A stretch of 64,000 nucleotides of DNA from SpSt-501 sp037481615 (GTDB lineage Bacteria > Desulfobacterota > Desulfobacteria > Desulfobacterales > SpSt-501): the NCBI GenBank assembly GCA_037481615.1, contig JBBFLI010000001.1; one strand, 5' to 3'. Made by a program: the position numbers and the translations under genes. Each line of letters begins with the position of its first letter. Positions within the stretch are counted from its first letter, which is position 1. Below the pieces are notes generated by a model. That model saw only the letters and a program-made list of their open reading frames with translations, searched no databases and was not told the origin of the DNA. Below are positions 49,784 through 59,234 of this stretch, one piece after another.

Positions 49784-51691
49784 ATGATGCCGCGCTTCAT
49801 GCGTTCGCTGCTCGAGGAGCACATCCCCGCGAGTCTCTTGCAAAAGCGTCTGCGGCGGCGCGAAGGGCGCTGCCACCTGGTCCTCGATTACCGGGACGAG
49901 CTGTTGCTGGCGCGCCTGGGGATCCTCTGCGACGGCCTCGGCCCCCGGCAGGTCGTCGCCCTCTGGGACGAGGGGGCCGATCTCGAGGTCGGGGGCTGGC
50001 TCGTCATCGACAACCTCGCCATGGGCGCGCCCGCCCTCGGCGGCATCCGCGTGCAGCCCGCCATTCTCCCGGCGGAGGTCCACAATCTCGCCCGCGGGAT
50101 GACGCTCAAGAACGCCGCCGCCGACCTGCCCTTCGGCGGCGGCAAGGCCGGGGTCGTCTCCGATCCGGAAGCCGCCCCCCCCGGCGAGCATCGCGAGGTG
50201 ATGCGTCGTTTCGCCCGCCTGCTGCGCCGCTACCGGGAGCTCTACGTCCCGGGGCCGGATGTCGGCTCGAACGACGCGGACATGGAGACCATCGCGGTCG
50301 AAAACGGCCTCGAGGGGGCCGTTTCCAAGCCTCTGGCGATGGGGGGAAACCGCATCGACGAACTCGGGGCCGCGGCCGGCGGGGTCGTGATCGCCCTCGA
50401 GCGGCTGCTCGAGATCCTGCCCCGGCTGACCGTTCTGCCGCAGTTCAGCCGCCTGCGCCTGCCGCCGCCGGAAGCGGTGACCGTCCTCATCCAGGGGTTC
50501 GGGGCCGTGGGGGCCCATGCCGCGCGCGAGCTCGGGCGGCGGCTGCCGGCGGCGCGGGTCGTGGGCGTGAGCGACCGGGAGGGCGCCCTCTACGATGCGG
50601 CGGGGCTGGAGGTGGAGGAGCTCTTCCGGCGGCGGGGGGAGACGGGGCTCGTGACCCGCGGGTTCTATGAAGCGTGCATCCGGCCGCAGGGGCGCCGCCA
50701 CCCGACCAAGTTCACGACCCACCCCGACGACCTGTTGCGCGAGTCCGCCTTCTGCTTCATTCCCGCCGCTCCGGTCTTCCGGTACCTCGGGGTCCTGCCG
50801 CACGAGGCCGCTTCCCAGCGGGTCGACCGCATGGGGGAGTGGACGCTCATCGTGGAGGGCGCGAACACCTACTCTCCGGACCCCGACCGCAAGGCGGCGC
50901 GCACGCGCATGGAGCAGGCCGTCTTCCGCGAGAAAGGGGTGCTGGTCGCGACCGACTACCTGGTGAACTCCGGCGGGGTCATCTTCGCCGCCCAAGAGCT
51001 GCTCATCCCGACCCCTGCCGCGCTGCGCATTCCTCCCGCGCGGCTGGGGGACCGTGCGGCGGTGCGCGACTGGCTGCGGGAGCACGCCGGGGAATTCGCG
51101 CGGCTCTCCGAGGCCCGCCTGGAAGCGGGGCGCGTGTTCCGCGAACGGGTGATCCGCCGCAACATGACCGAGTTCGTGGATTTGCTCGCGGCCGGCCCGG
51201 ATCTCCTGCCCTGCCAGGCGGCCGAGCGGATCCGCGTGCGGCGCCTCGAGGCCCGCGAAAGCGAGCGCACGGCGAAGGACATCCTGGAGCCGATTCCCAC
51301 CGTGCCGCTCCATGCGCCGCTGCGCGAGGCGGCGGCCCTGATCGTCGCGGGCCGCGGCAGCATCGTCGCCGTGCTCGAGGCCGACGGCAGGCTCGCCGGC
51401 GTGGTCACGACCTGGGACATCACGCGGGCCGTGGCCGAGGGGGCGGACGGGGGGCAGGGGCTCGAGGCCGTCATGACCCGGCAGGTGGTCGCGGTGTCCC
51501 CCGCCGCGCGCATCCTCGACATCGTCCGCGAGCTCGAACAGAACCGGATCTCGGCCATGCCGGTCGTCGAAGAGGGCCGGGTGCTCGGGGTCGTGAGCGC
51601 GGACTTGCTCGCCCAGCGTTACCTGCCGCAGCTGTTGCGCGCCCGGGCGCACGCCGTTCCCCCCGCCTTCGGGGCCCGCCCGGTCCCCTGA
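49784..51691 (+). CDS. Glu/Leu/Phe/Val dehydrogenase family enzyme with C-terminal CBS pair
   Basis: 635 residues from ATG 49784, 8 nt after a GGAGG site. Residues ~55-185 are the ELFV N-domain (GGIRVQP, MTLKNAAADLPFGGGKAG with the catalytic Lys, PGPDVGSNDADM). Residues ~200-445 are the NAD(P)-binding domain (VLIQGFGAVGAHAAREL, IVEGANTYSPDPDR). Residues ~500-625 are a tandem CBS (Bateman) module (GSIVAVLEADGRLAGVVTTWDITRAV, MPVVEEGRVLGVVSADL). It would oxidatively deaminate glutamate or another amino acid. CBS pairs bind adenosine nucleotides, suggesting energy-state control (inference). Typical GDHs lack CBS domains. Confidence 0.9.
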   Translation: MMPRFMRSLLEEHIPASLLQKRLRRREGRCHLVLDYRDELLLARLGILCDGLGPRQVVALWDEGADLEVGGWLVIDNLAMGAPALGGIRVQPAILPAEVHNLARGMTLKNAAADLPFGGGKAGVVSDPEAAPPGEHREVMRRFARLLRRYRELYVPGPDVGSNDADMETIAVENGLEGAVSKPLAMGGNRIDELGAAAGGVVIALERLLEILPRLTVLPQFSRLRLPPPEAVTVLIQGFGAVGAHAARELGRRLPAARVVGVSDREGALYDAAGLEVEELFRRRGETGLVTRGFYEACIRPQGRRHPTKFTTHPDDLLRESAFCFIPAAPVFRYLGVLPHEAASQRVDRMGEWTLIVEGANTYSPDPDRKAARTRMEQAVFREKGVLVATDYLVNSGGVIFAAQELLIPTPAALRIPPARLGDRAAVRDWLREHAGEFARLSEARLEAGRVFRERVIRRNMTEFVDLLAAGPDLLPCQAAERIRVRRLEARESERTAKDILEPIPTVPLHAPLREAAALIVAGRGSIVAVLEADGRLAGVVTTWDITRAVAEGADGGQGLEAVMTRQVVAVSPAARILDIVRELEQNRISAMPVVEEGRVLGVVSADLLAQRYLPQLLRARAHAVPPAFGARPVP

Positions 51692-51713
51692 AATCCGGCG
51701 CCCGGCGGGAGGA

Positions 51714-54700
51714 TCAGAGGCGCGGGGGGGCGGGCGCCTCGCGCGAGACGCGGCGCAGACGGCGCAGGCGCCTTCCCGCGGCATCGGCGACGAGGTAGAA
51801 GACGGGGGTCACGAAAAGGGTGAGCATCTGGGAGAAGAACAGCCCGCCCACCACGGCCAGGCCGAGCGGCTGCCGCGATTCCCCCCCCGCCCCCCAGCCC
51901 ACCGCGATCGGGATCGTTCCCGCGAGCGCGGCGAACGTCGTCATCATGATCGGCCGGAAGCGCACGATGCAGGCCTCGTAGATGGCCTCTTCGGGCGTTT
52001 TGCGCTCCAGGCGCTGCGCTGCGAGCGCGAAATCGATCATGATGATCCCGTTTTTCTTCACCAGCCCCACGAGCAGGATCAACCCGACGAAGGAGTAGAT
52101 GTCGAGCGGCGCGCGGAACACGAGCAGCGTGACGAGAGCCCCCAGCCCGGCCAGGGGAAGCGAGGTGAGGATGGTCAGGGGGTGGATGAAACTCTCGTAG
52201 AGGATGCCGAGCACGATGTAGATCACGACGACCGACACGGCGAGCAGCAGCCCGAGGTTCTCCATGGAGGCGGCGAACACCTGGGCGGTCCCCTGGAACT
52301 GGGCGGTGACCGTGGGGGGGAGGATCCGCCGCGCAGCCTCCTCGAGCCGGGCGACCGCGTCGCCTAAAGCGAATCCGGGGGCGAGGTTGAAGGAGACGGT
52401 CACCGAGGGGAGCTGGCCGCTGTGGTTGATCGTGAGCGGACCGGTGGCCGGTTCGAGCCGGGTCACGGCGTCGAGGGGGACGAGGGAGCCGTTCGTCGAG
52501 CGCACATGGAGCAGGGAAAGGGCGGCGGCGTCGCGCTGGCGCTCGGGGGTGACTTCCAGGATGACGGCGTAGGCGTTCGTGTCGGCATAGATCGTGGAGA
52601 CCTGGCGCGTGCCGAAGGCGCTGTAGAGCGCCTCCTCGATCTGGGTCGCGCTCAGCCCGAGCGTGGCCGCGAGATCGCGCTCGATCTCGATGTACAGCTC
52701 GGGGTTGCGCATCTGCAGGTCGGTCGTGACGTCGAGAAAACCGGGGAGGTCCCGGATCGCCTCGGCCAGCCGCGGTGCGGCGCGGTAGAGTTCCTCCACC
52801 TCCAGCGCCTGCAGCGTGTACTGGTACTGGCTCTTGCTGACCCGGCCGCCGAGGGAGATCGCGGGCGGCACCTGGATGAAGGCGCGGATGCCGGGGACGC
52901 GGGCCATGGCGCGGCGGAGCTCCTGGGCGATCTCTTCGGCCGAGGCGGTGCGCTCCTGGCGCGGCCGGAGCCGCAGCACGAGAAAGCCGCTGTTGCTGCC
53001 GCTTGCGCTCCCCGCGCGCGCACCGGCGCTCGACATGAGCCCCTCGACGTTCGGGTTCGCGCGCGCGATCGCCATCAGCGCGAGCTGCTGGCGCTGCAAG
53101 GCCTCCCAGGAGATCCCCTCGGGCGCCTCGGTGACGGCGTAGAGCAGCGAGCGGTCCTCCGTGGGGATGAACCCCTTGGGGACGATGCGGAAGAGCAAGG
53201 CGGTGGCGGCGACGACGAGGAGGAGTAGACCGAGGGTGAGGCCGCGGCGGGCGAGGAACCAGCGCAAACTCCGGCCGTAGGCGGCGACCATGGCGGTGTA
53301 GAGCCGCTCCAGCCGTCCCGGGGGGCCGTCCTTTCGCTCCCCGGCCTCGGGATCGCGGCCCAGGAAGCGGCTGCAGAGCATCGGGGTCAGGCTGAGCGAT
53401 ACCGCCCCGGAGATCAGGATGGCCACCCCGATCGTCACCGCGAACTCGCTGAACAGCCGGCCGAGGATGCCGCCCATGAACAGGATGGGGATGAAGACCG
53501 CGACCAGCGAGAGCGTCATGGAGACGATGGTGAAGCCGATTTCGCTCGCCCCGTTCAGCGCCGCCTTCACCGGCCCCTCGCCCGTCTCGAGGTGGCGGAC
53601 GATGTTTTCGAGCATGACGATCGCGTCGTCCACCACGAAGCCCACGGCGAGGATCAGGGCCATGAGCGAGAGGTTGTCGATCGAGTAGCCGAGGAGAAAC
53701 ATCACCGCGAAGGTGCCGAGCAGCGAGAGGGGGATGGAGAGGCTCGGGATGAGGGTGTAGGAGAGCCGGCGCAGGAAGAGAAAGATCACGAGCACGACGA
53801 GCGCGAGGGTGAACAGGAGCGTGAACTGGACGTCTTGCACCGATTCCTGGATGGAAAGCGAGGCGTCGGAGTGCACCCGCAGGGAGACCGAGGCGGGAAG
53901 CTGCGCCTCGAGCTCCGGGAGCAGCCGCTTCACGGCGGCGGCCGTTTCCACCGTGTTGGTCCCCGGCTGCCGGTAGACGGCGAGCCCGATGGCCCGCCGG
54001 TCGTCGTACCAGGCGGCCGTCCGGTTGTTCTCGACGCTGTCGAACGCCGTGCCCAGGTCTTCGATCCGCACCGGGCGGCCGTCACGCCAGGCGACGACCA
54101 CCGCACGGTAGGGCTCCGCGCGCAGCAGACGGCCGCTCGAGCGCACGGTGAGGGATTGCTCGGCGCCGGTGAGGGTCCCGGTCGGCAGGTTGACGTTCGC
54201 CCAGGCGACGGCTTCGGCCACCTGGTCGATCCCCAGGCCGCGGGAGGCGAGCTCTTCGGGGTCGACCTGGATGCGCACGGCGTATTTCTGCGCACCGAAG
54301 ACCTGCACCTGGGCGACGCCCCCCACCATGGAGATACGTTGGGCGATCAGGGTCTCGCCGTACTCGTGCAGCAGATACATCGGCAGCGTGGCCGAAGTGA
54401 GGGCCAGGCGCAGGATCGGCTGCTCGGCCGGATTGATCTTGCGGAAGGTGGGCGGGGTGGGCATGTCCCGGGGCAGGTTGCGCGAGGCGCGGCTGATCGC
54501 CACCTGGACATCCTGCGCGGCGGCGTCGATGTCGCGGTGCAGGGAAAACTGCAGGGTGATCTGCGTCTGGCCGAGCGCGCTGCTCGAGGTCATCGAATCC
54601 AGCCCGTCGATCGCGGAGAATTCGCGTTCGAGAGGGGTGGCGACCGAGGCGGCCATCGTCGCCGGGCTCGCGCCGGGGAGCGAGGCGGTCACCTGGATCG

Positions 54701-54830
54701 TCGGGAAGTCGACGTTCGGCAGGTCGCTCACCGGAAGCCGGCGGTAGGCGAGAAGCCCGAACAGGAGGACGGAGGCCATGACCAGCGTGGTCATGACCGG
54801 ACGTCGAATGAAGGGCTCGGAGACGTTCAT
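51714..54830 (-). CDS. RND multidrug/solute efflux pump, inner-membrane subunit
   Basis: 1038 residues from ATG 54830, with ATGA overlap to the adaptor gene. Twelve transmembrane helices in two halves, with two large periplasmic loops. Motifs: LPVSDLPNVDFPTIQVTASLPGASPATM near the N-terminus, AVGFVVDDAIVMLENIVRH in TM4 with the paired proton-relay Asp, and LVGLVKKNGIIMIDFAL later. It resembles MdtB/MdtC-type HAE1 pumps. It would export drugs, bile-like compounds or metabolites using the proton gradient. No TolC-like outer-membrane factor is next to it. Confidence 0.93.
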   Translation of the reverse strand: MNVSEPFIRRPVMTTLVMASVLLFGLLAYRRLPVSDLPNVDFPTIQVTASLPGASPATMAASVATPLEREFSAIDGLDSMTSSSALGQTQITLQFSLHRDIDAAAQDVQVAISRASRNLPRDMPTPPTFRKINPAEQPILRLALTSATLPMYLLHEYGETLIAQRISMVGGVAQVQVFGAQKYAVRIQVDPEELASRGLGIDQVAEAVAWANVNLPTGTLTGAEQSLTVRSSGRLLRAEPYRAVVVAWRDGRPVRIEDLGTAFDSVENNRTAAWYDDRRAIGLAVYRQPGTNTVETAAAVKRLLPELEAQLPASVSLRVHSDASLSIQESVQDVQFTLLFTLALVVLVIFLFLRRLSYTLIPSLSIPLSLLGTFAVMFLLGYSIDNLSLMALILAVGFVVDDAIVMLENIVRHLETGEGPVKAALNGASEIGFTIVSMTLSLVAVFIPILFMGGILGRLFSEFAVTIGVAILISGAVSLSLTPMLCSRFLGRDPEAGERKDGPPGRLERLYTAMVAAYGRSLRWFLARRGLTLGLLLLVVAATALLFRIVPKGFIPTEDRSLLYAVTEAPEGISWEALQRQQLALMAIARANPNVEGLMSSAGARAGSASGSNSGFLVLRLRPRQERTASAEEIAQELRRAMARVPGIRAFIQVPPAISLGGRVSKSQYQYTLQALEVEELYRAAPRLAEAIRDLPGFLDVTTDLQMRNPELYIEIERDLAATLGLSATQIEEALYSAFGTRQVSTIYADTNAYAVILEVTPERQRDAAALSLLHVRSTNGSLVPLDAVTRLEPATGPLTINHSGQLPSVTVSFNLAPGFALGDAVARLEEAARRILPPTVTAQFQGTAQVFAASMENLGLLLAVSVVVIYIVLGILYESFIHPLTILTSLPLAGLGALVTLLVFRAPLDIYSFVGLILLVGLVKKNGIIMIDFALAAQRLERKTPEEAIYEACIVRFRPIMMTTFAALAGTIPIAVGWGAGGESRQPLGLAVVGGLFFSQMLTLFVTPVFYLVADAAGRRLRRLRRVSREAPAPPRL

Positions 54831-56002
54831 GGGGAGACGACCTGGACGCGCGCCCCCGCCGTGAGGCGCAGCTGCCCCTCCACGACCACCGTCTCCCCGC
54901 CGTTCAACCCGGAGTCGATGACGATCTCTTCGCCCGTCGTCCGGCCCGGTGTGACCGGCCGCGGCTCGACCGTGCGGCCTTCGGTCACGACCCAGACGAA
55001 GGATCCCTGCTGACCGGACTGCAGGGCGACGGCCGGGATCACCAGCGTGTCGGGCCGGATCGCCAGGGTGAGGACCGCGCTCACGAATTGCCCGGGCCAC
55101 AGCAAGCGCTCCCGGTTCTCGAAGCGGGCCTTGAGCAGCACGGTTCCCGTCTGGGGGTCCACGCGGGGATCGAGGAACGCGAGCCGGCCGGTTTCGGGGA
55201 GGGGCACCGGCCCGGGAAGGAAAGCTTCGACCGTGGGGTTCTCGCCCGCGGCACGGCGGGCCATGATCTCCGGCAGGTGCCGCTGGGGGACGGCGAAGCG
55301 GACGAAGACGGGCTGGATACGGTAGAGCTCGACCAGGCCGCCCTTGTCGTCGTTCGCCTTGACCTGGGCCCCCTCGTCCACGAGGCGTCGCCCGGCGACC
55401 CCGTCGATCGGGGAGCGGATGAAACACCAGTCGAGCTGCAGCACCGCCCGTTCCAGGGCGGCGCGATCGGCCTCCACCGTGGCCCGCAGGGCTTTCGCGT
55501 TCACCTGCATCTGCTCGAAGCGGTCCGCGCTGACGAAATCCCGGGAGGCGAGCCCGGCGTAGCGCCGGGCGTCGACTTCCGCCTTTTCGGCGAGCGCCTC
55601 GTCGCGCAGGAGCCGGGCGCGGGCTTCCTGCACCGCGGCCTCGTAGGGCCGGGGGTCGATGGTGAAGAGAAGCATCCCCCGCGAGACGGCGTCCCCCTCG
55701 CGGAAATGGATCCGCTCGAGCTGCCCGTCGACCCGCGATTTGACGAGCACCTCGGCGTCCGCCTCCACGGTGCCGACGGCACGAAGCTGGAGGGGAACCG
55801 CCTTGCGCTGGGCGACGGCGGTCTTTACGGGAACGGGGGGACGCGCATCCGGGGACGAGGGTTTCCCTTCGCCGCCCCCTCGGAGACCCGCCGCCAGCCC
55901 GCCCGCCGCCAGGAGCCCGACGAGGATCCACGGCACGAGGCGGCGCGGTCGGCGGGGTTCTTCCGGAATCGGACGGGGGGCTTCGGGGTCGGTCTGGGTC
56001 AT
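54827..56002 (-). CDS. RND efflux periplasmic adaptor (MFP/HlyD family)
   Basis: 391 residues. N-terminal membrane anchor (LVPWILVGLLAAGGLAAGL), then the lipoyl half-domain (PVPVKTAVAQRKAVPLQLRAVGTVEADAEVLVKSRVDG), a hairpin (LLRDEALAEKAEVDARRYAGL), and beta-barrel and membrane-proximal domains (RLVDEGAQVKANDDKGGLVELYRI, IPAVALQSGQQGSFVWVV). It links the pump to an outer-membrane channel. It is translated before the pump (ATGA overlap). Confidence 0.92.
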   Translation of the reverse strand: MTQTDPEAPRPIPEEPRRPRRLVPWILVGLLAAGGLAAGLRGGGEGKPSSPDARPPVPVKTAVAQRKAVPLQLRAVGTVEADAEVLVKSRVDGQLERIHFREGDAVSRGMLLFTIDPRPYEAAVQEARARLLRDEALAEKAEVDARRYAGLASRDFVSADRFEQMQVNAKALRATVEADRAALERAVLQLDWCFIRSPIDGVAGRRLVDEGAQVKANDDKGGLVELYRIQPVFVRFAVPQRHLPEIMARRAAGENPTVEAFLPGPVPLPETGRLAFLDPRVDPQTGTVLLKARFENRERLLWPGQFVSAVLTLAIRPDTLVIPAVALQSGQQGSFVWVVTEGRTVEPRPVTPGRTTGEEIVIDSGLNGGETVVVEGQLRLTAGARVQVVSP

Positions 56003-56034
56003 AGGGGGAAATGGGCCTTCGGGCCGCTCGACGC

Positions 56035-56063
56035 AGACTATCCTGCGGTCGCACGAAAGACAA
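56035..56063 (-). promoter_or_regulatory. Possible promoter of the RND operon
   Basis: Minus strand: -35 TTGTCT (56058-56063), a 17-bp spacer and -10 TAGTCT (56035-56040), 32 bp before the adaptor start. Confidence 0.4.
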
Positions 56064-56068
56064 GCCCG

Positions 56069-56088
56069 CCCGCCGGAGGCTCGGCGGG
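56069..56088 (-). terminator. Hairpin after the amino-acid ABC operon
   Basis: A 7-bp GC stem (CCCGCCG/CGGCGGG) lies just after the permease stop, but T residues follow only several bases later. It could end the leftward ABC transcript before the RND promoter. Weak support. Confidence 0.3.
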
Positions 56089-56095
56089 GGGGGGC

Positions 56096-56770
56096 TCATC
56101 GTCGGCCGTACTCGAAGCCGGGGAGGCTCACGGCCTGCTCGAGGCGGGAGAGCCCCCAGCTTGCCAGCGAAACGAGCAGGAGGTAGACCGCCCCCACCAC
56201 GAAAAAGACCTCGAGATACTTGAAAAAGAGCGAGGCGAGGATCTTCGCTTCCCCGGTGAGCTCGATGCAGGTGATCGTGTAGGCGAGCGAGGAGTACTTG
56301 ATCAGGTAGATCAGTTCGTTGCCGCAGCCGGGGATCGCCCGCCGGATGGCCTGGGGCAGAAGGATCGACCAGACGGCCCGCGTGCGGCTGAATCCCAGGG
56401 CCCGCGCCGCCTGGAGCTGTCCCTGCTTGATCGAGCGCAGCGCTCCGCGGACATACTCGGCGTGGTAGGCGCCGCCGCAGAGCGAAAAGCCGATCACCGC
56501 CGCGGCATAGGGGCTGAGATAGATCCCGAGCTGCGGCAGGCCGAAATACCAGAGGTAGAGCTGGACCATGAGCGGAAAGCCGCGGAAGACCAGCCCGTAG
56601 AGCTCGGCCGCCCGTCGCCAGAAGGGCCGCCCGTAGACGCGGAGGGTGCCGGCGAGAACGCCGATCGCCAGCCCGAAGAGCGCCGAGGGCAGGATGAGGG
56701 CGATCGAGACCTTCAGCCCGCGCCAGAGGGCGGGGGTGAGCTCCTGGGTATAGAAGGAAAGATCGGCCAC
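56096..56770 (-). CDS. Polar amino-acid ABC permease (second)
   Basis: 224 residues from GTG 56770, preceded by AAGGGGGG; a GTG at 56788 overlapping the ATPase stop (GTGA) is the alternative. Five transmembrane helices with VFRGFPLMVQLYLWYFGLP, EYVRGALRSIKQGQLQAARALGFSRTRAVWSILLPQAIRRAIPG (EAA loop). It pairs with the other permease to form a heterodimeric His/Glu/Gln-type channel. Confidence 0.9.
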   Translation of the reverse strand: MADLSFYTQELTPALWRGLKVSIALILPSALFGLAIGVLAGTLRVYGRPFWRRAAELYGLVFRGFPLMVQLYLWYFGLPQLGIYLSPYAAAVIGFSLCGGAYHAEYVRGALRSIKQGQLQAARALGFSRTRAVWSILLPQAIRRAIPGCGNELIYLIKYSSLAYTITCIELTGEAKILASLFFKYLEVFFVVGAVYLLLVSLASWGLSRLEQAVSLPGFEYGRR

Positions 56771-56784
56771 CGGGCCACCCCCCT

Positions 56785-57561
56785 TCACGCGGAGGGTTCG
56801 GCGGGGAGGTCGTGCAGCCCCGCGATCCGGGCGCAGAAGGCGCGCGTGCGTTCGAGGCGCGCGTGGCGCAGGATCGCCTCGGGGGGGCCCTGCTCGAGGA
56901 TGACGCCGTTTTCCATGAAGAGGATCTCGTGGGCGAGTTTGGCGGCGAAGCCGAGTTCGTGGGTGACGAGCAGCATGGTCATCCCGCGCGCGGCGAGGTC
57001 GCGGATCACCGCGTGCACCTCGCCGATCAGCTCCGGGTCGAGCGCCGAGGTCGGTTCGTCGAGGAGCATGACCTCGGGGTCCATGGCGAGGGCGCGGGCG
57101 ATCGAGACGCGCTGTTTCTGCCCCCCCGAGAGCTCGGCCGGGAACTTGTGGGCGTGCCCGCTCAGGCCGACGCGGTCGAGTTCGGCGAGAGCCCGCTCGC
57201 GGGCTTCGCGCCGCGGGAGCCTTTTCACGCGCACCAGCCCGATCTGCACGTTGTCGAGCGCGCTCAGGTGGTCGAACAGGTTGAAGTCCTGGAAGATCAT
57301 GCCGACCTTCTGGCGGTAGGCGTAGAGGCGCGGCTTGTCGCCGGGATCGATCGGCTGCTCGTGCAGCAGCACCCGCCCCTGCTCGAAGCCGACGAGGAAG
57401 TTGATGCAATGGAGCAGGGTGCTCTTGCCGCTGCCCGAGGGGCCGATGATCACCTTGATGTCGCCGGCGAAGAGCTCGAGCGAAACCCCCCGGAGCACTT
57501 CCTGGTCGGCGAAGCGCTTGTGGATGTTTTCCAGGCGGAGGATCGGCCGGCTCGGTTCCAC
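56785..57561 (-). CDS. Polar amino-acid ABC ATPase (GlnQ/HisP-like)
   Basis: 258 residues. Walker A GPSGSGKSTLLHCINFL, GMIFQDFNLFDHLSALDNV, signature LSGGQKQRVSIARALAM, Walker B VMLLDEPTSALDPELIGEV, LVTHELGFA. Standard GlnQ architecture. It is between the two permease genes and energises both. Confidence 0.94.
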   Translation of the reverse strand: MEPSRPILRLENIHKRFADQEVLRGVSLELFAGDIKVIIGPSGSGKSTLLHCINFLVGFEQGRVLLHEQPIDPGDKPRLYAYRQKVGMIFQDFNLFDHLSALDNVQIGLVRVKRLPRREARERALAELDRVGLSGHAHKFPAELSGGQKQRVSIARALAMDPEVMLLDEPTSALDPELIGEVHAVIRDLAARGMTMLLVTHELGFAAKLAHEILFMENGVILEQGPPEAILRHARLERTRAFCARIAGLHDLPAEPSA

Positions 57562-57574
57562 GGGGGCGGCTCCT

Positions 57575-58243
57575 TCAGCGGCTGTAGCCCGCGATGGCGA
57601 AGCGCTCTTCCAGGCGGTGCAACAGGCGGATCCCCAGCCAGGTGAGTCCCATGTAGATCAGGCCGACCATGAGGTAGAGCCAGAAGTGCTGGTAGGTCCG
57701 CGCCGCCGTGTGGTGCGTGCGGGCCATGAGCTCGGCGACCCCGAGGGCGTAGGTGATGGCCGAGTCCTTCATGAGGACCGTGTACTCGTTCGACCAGCCG
57801 GGCAGGGCGAGGCGCAGCGCCTGCGGCAGCACGATGTGGACGATGGCCCGGCCGTCGCTCATCCCGAGCGCCCGTGCGGCCTTCCTCTGGCCTTCGGGGA
57901 CGGAAAGGATCGCTCCCCGCAGGATCTGGGCCTGGTAGGCGGAGCTGATCAGCCCCAGCACGAGGATCGCCACGGTGAACGGCGAAAGATCGATCTCGAG
58001 CGCCCCGAGGACGCCGAAGTAGATGAGAAACAAGAGCACGAGCAGGGGGATGCCGCGGAAGAACCAGACATAGACCGCGATGCCGCGACGCACCCCCGTC
58101 GGCCCGTACACCTGCCCGACCGCGAGCAGGAGCCCCAGGGCGAAGCCCATGGCGAGGGCCCCGGCGACCACGGAAAGCGTGGTGCCGACGCCCCCGAGGA
58201 TGTAGGGGAACCCCTCGACGATCGCCGCCAGCCCGCTGTGCAT
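57575..58243 (-). CDS. Polar amino-acid ABC permease (first)
   Basis: 222 residues, five transmembrane helices, with FFRGIPLLVLLFLIYFGVLG, QAQILRGAILSVPEGQRKAARALGMSDGRAIVHIVLPQALRLALPGWSNEY. Same family as the second permease, forming a heterodimer. 13 bp before the ATPase gene and 71 bp after the binding-protein gene. Confidence 0.93.
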   Translation of the reverse strand: MHSGLAAIVEGFPYILGGVGTTLSVVAGALAMGFALGLLLAVGQVYGPTGVRRGIAVYVWFFRGIPLLVLLFLIYFGVLGALEIDLSPFTVAILVLGLISSAYQAQILRGAILSVPEGQRKAARALGMSDGRAIVHIVLPQALRLALPGWSNEYTVLMKDSAITYALGVAELMARTHHTAARTYQHFWLYLMVGLIYMGLTWLGIRLLHRLEERFAIAGYSR

Positions 58244-58314
58244 GGGAGGTCAACCCGGGGGGAAGACCGCCGGTTGAGGCGGCCCTCCCCGGAAGGATCC
58301 ACCGCGGGCGACGG

Positions 58315-59073
58315 TCAGCGCAGGTCCCATTTCTTGACGAGTTCCTGGAAGGTGGGCGAGGCCTTGAGCCGCTTCCAGCCCTCGTTCAGCTTCTGCAACA
58401 GCTCGGTGTCGTCCTTGCGGACGGCATAGCCGTAGTTCGTGTCGGGCTGGCCGTAGCTGCCGATGCTTTTCACCTTGAGCCCCTTGTCCTGGGCGTTTTT
58501 CAAGGCGGTGTTGGAGACCGCGGCGCAGTCGGCGCGGCCGTTGGCCACGTCCTCGATCGCCAGGGGGGTGGTGTCGTAGGCCTTGAGCTCGAAGGCGTAG
58601 CCCTTCTTCAGGAGGTTTTCGGTCATCCACTTGGATTCGGCGCTGCCGCGCAGCAGCGCGATCTTGCGGCCGGGCTCGAGGCACTGCTGCGGGGTGAGGT
58701 TGGAGTCGGCGCGCACGACCAGCCGCTGCTGCACCGTCCAGTAGGGCTCGGTGAAATTCACCGCGGCCTGCCGCTCGGGGGTGATGCTCATGCCGGAGGC
58801 GATGATGTCGATCTTCTTCGCCTGCAGCGTGGGCACGATCGCCGCCCAGTCGGTCGGCTGGTGCTTCACCTTGAAACCCATCTCTTTGGCGATCCAGTCG
58901 AGCGCGTCGATGTCGAAGCCCGCGGGCTTGCCGTTTTTGTCGACGAACGAGAACGGCGGGTAGTCGGCATCGAAGCCGTTGACGAGAACTCTTTCCTGCG
59001 CAACGGCCGGCGCGAGAAACAGGAGGCCGACCCAGAGCACCGCCGCGATGAGGGAAACCGTTTTCCTGGCCAT
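58315..59073 (-). CDS. Polar amino-acid ABC substrate-binding protein
   Basis: 252 residues. Signal peptide (MARKTVSLIAAVLWVGLLFLAP-AVAQ). SBP_bac_3 pattern: VNGFDADYPPFSFVDKNGKPAGFDIDALDWIAKEMG, DWAAIVPTLQAKKIDIIASGMSITPERQAAVNFTEPYW, and YDTTPLAIEDVANGRADCAAVS. Periplasmic receptor, probably for a polar or basic amino acid. First gene of the operon. Confidence 0.93.
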   Translation of the reverse strand: MARKTVSLIAAVLWVGLLFLAPAVAQERVLVNGFDADYPPFSFVDKNGKPAGFDIDALDWIAKEMGFKVKHQPTDWAAIVPTLQAKKIDIIASGMSITPERQAAVNFTEPYWTVQQRLVVRADSNLTPQQCLEPGRKIALLRGSAESKWMTENLLKKGYAFELKAYDTTPLAIEDVANGRADCAAVSNTALKNAQDKGLKVKSIGSYGQPDTNYGYAVRKDDTELLQKLNEGWKRLKASPTFQELVKKWDLR

Positions 59074-59178
59074 GCGTTTGATCTCCTTTCGATCCGGCGG
59101 GCCGCCGAAGCGGCCCGCATCGTGAAATCCCCGGGGGTCGCCCCCCTTTCCCCGGTCCCGGGGCCCCCGGCCCTGACC

Positions 59179-59207
59179 CCCATAGACCCAAGCCGCTGAG
59201 GCGTCAA
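59179..59207 (-). promoter_or_regulatory. Predicted promoter of the amino-acid ABC operon
   Basis: Minus strand: -35 TTGACG (59202-59207), a 17-bp spacer and -10 TATGGG (59179-59184), about 105 bp before the binding-protein start. Confidence 0.5.
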
Positions 59208-59234
59208 GCCGGCGCGGGATCCCCCCCGCCCGGC

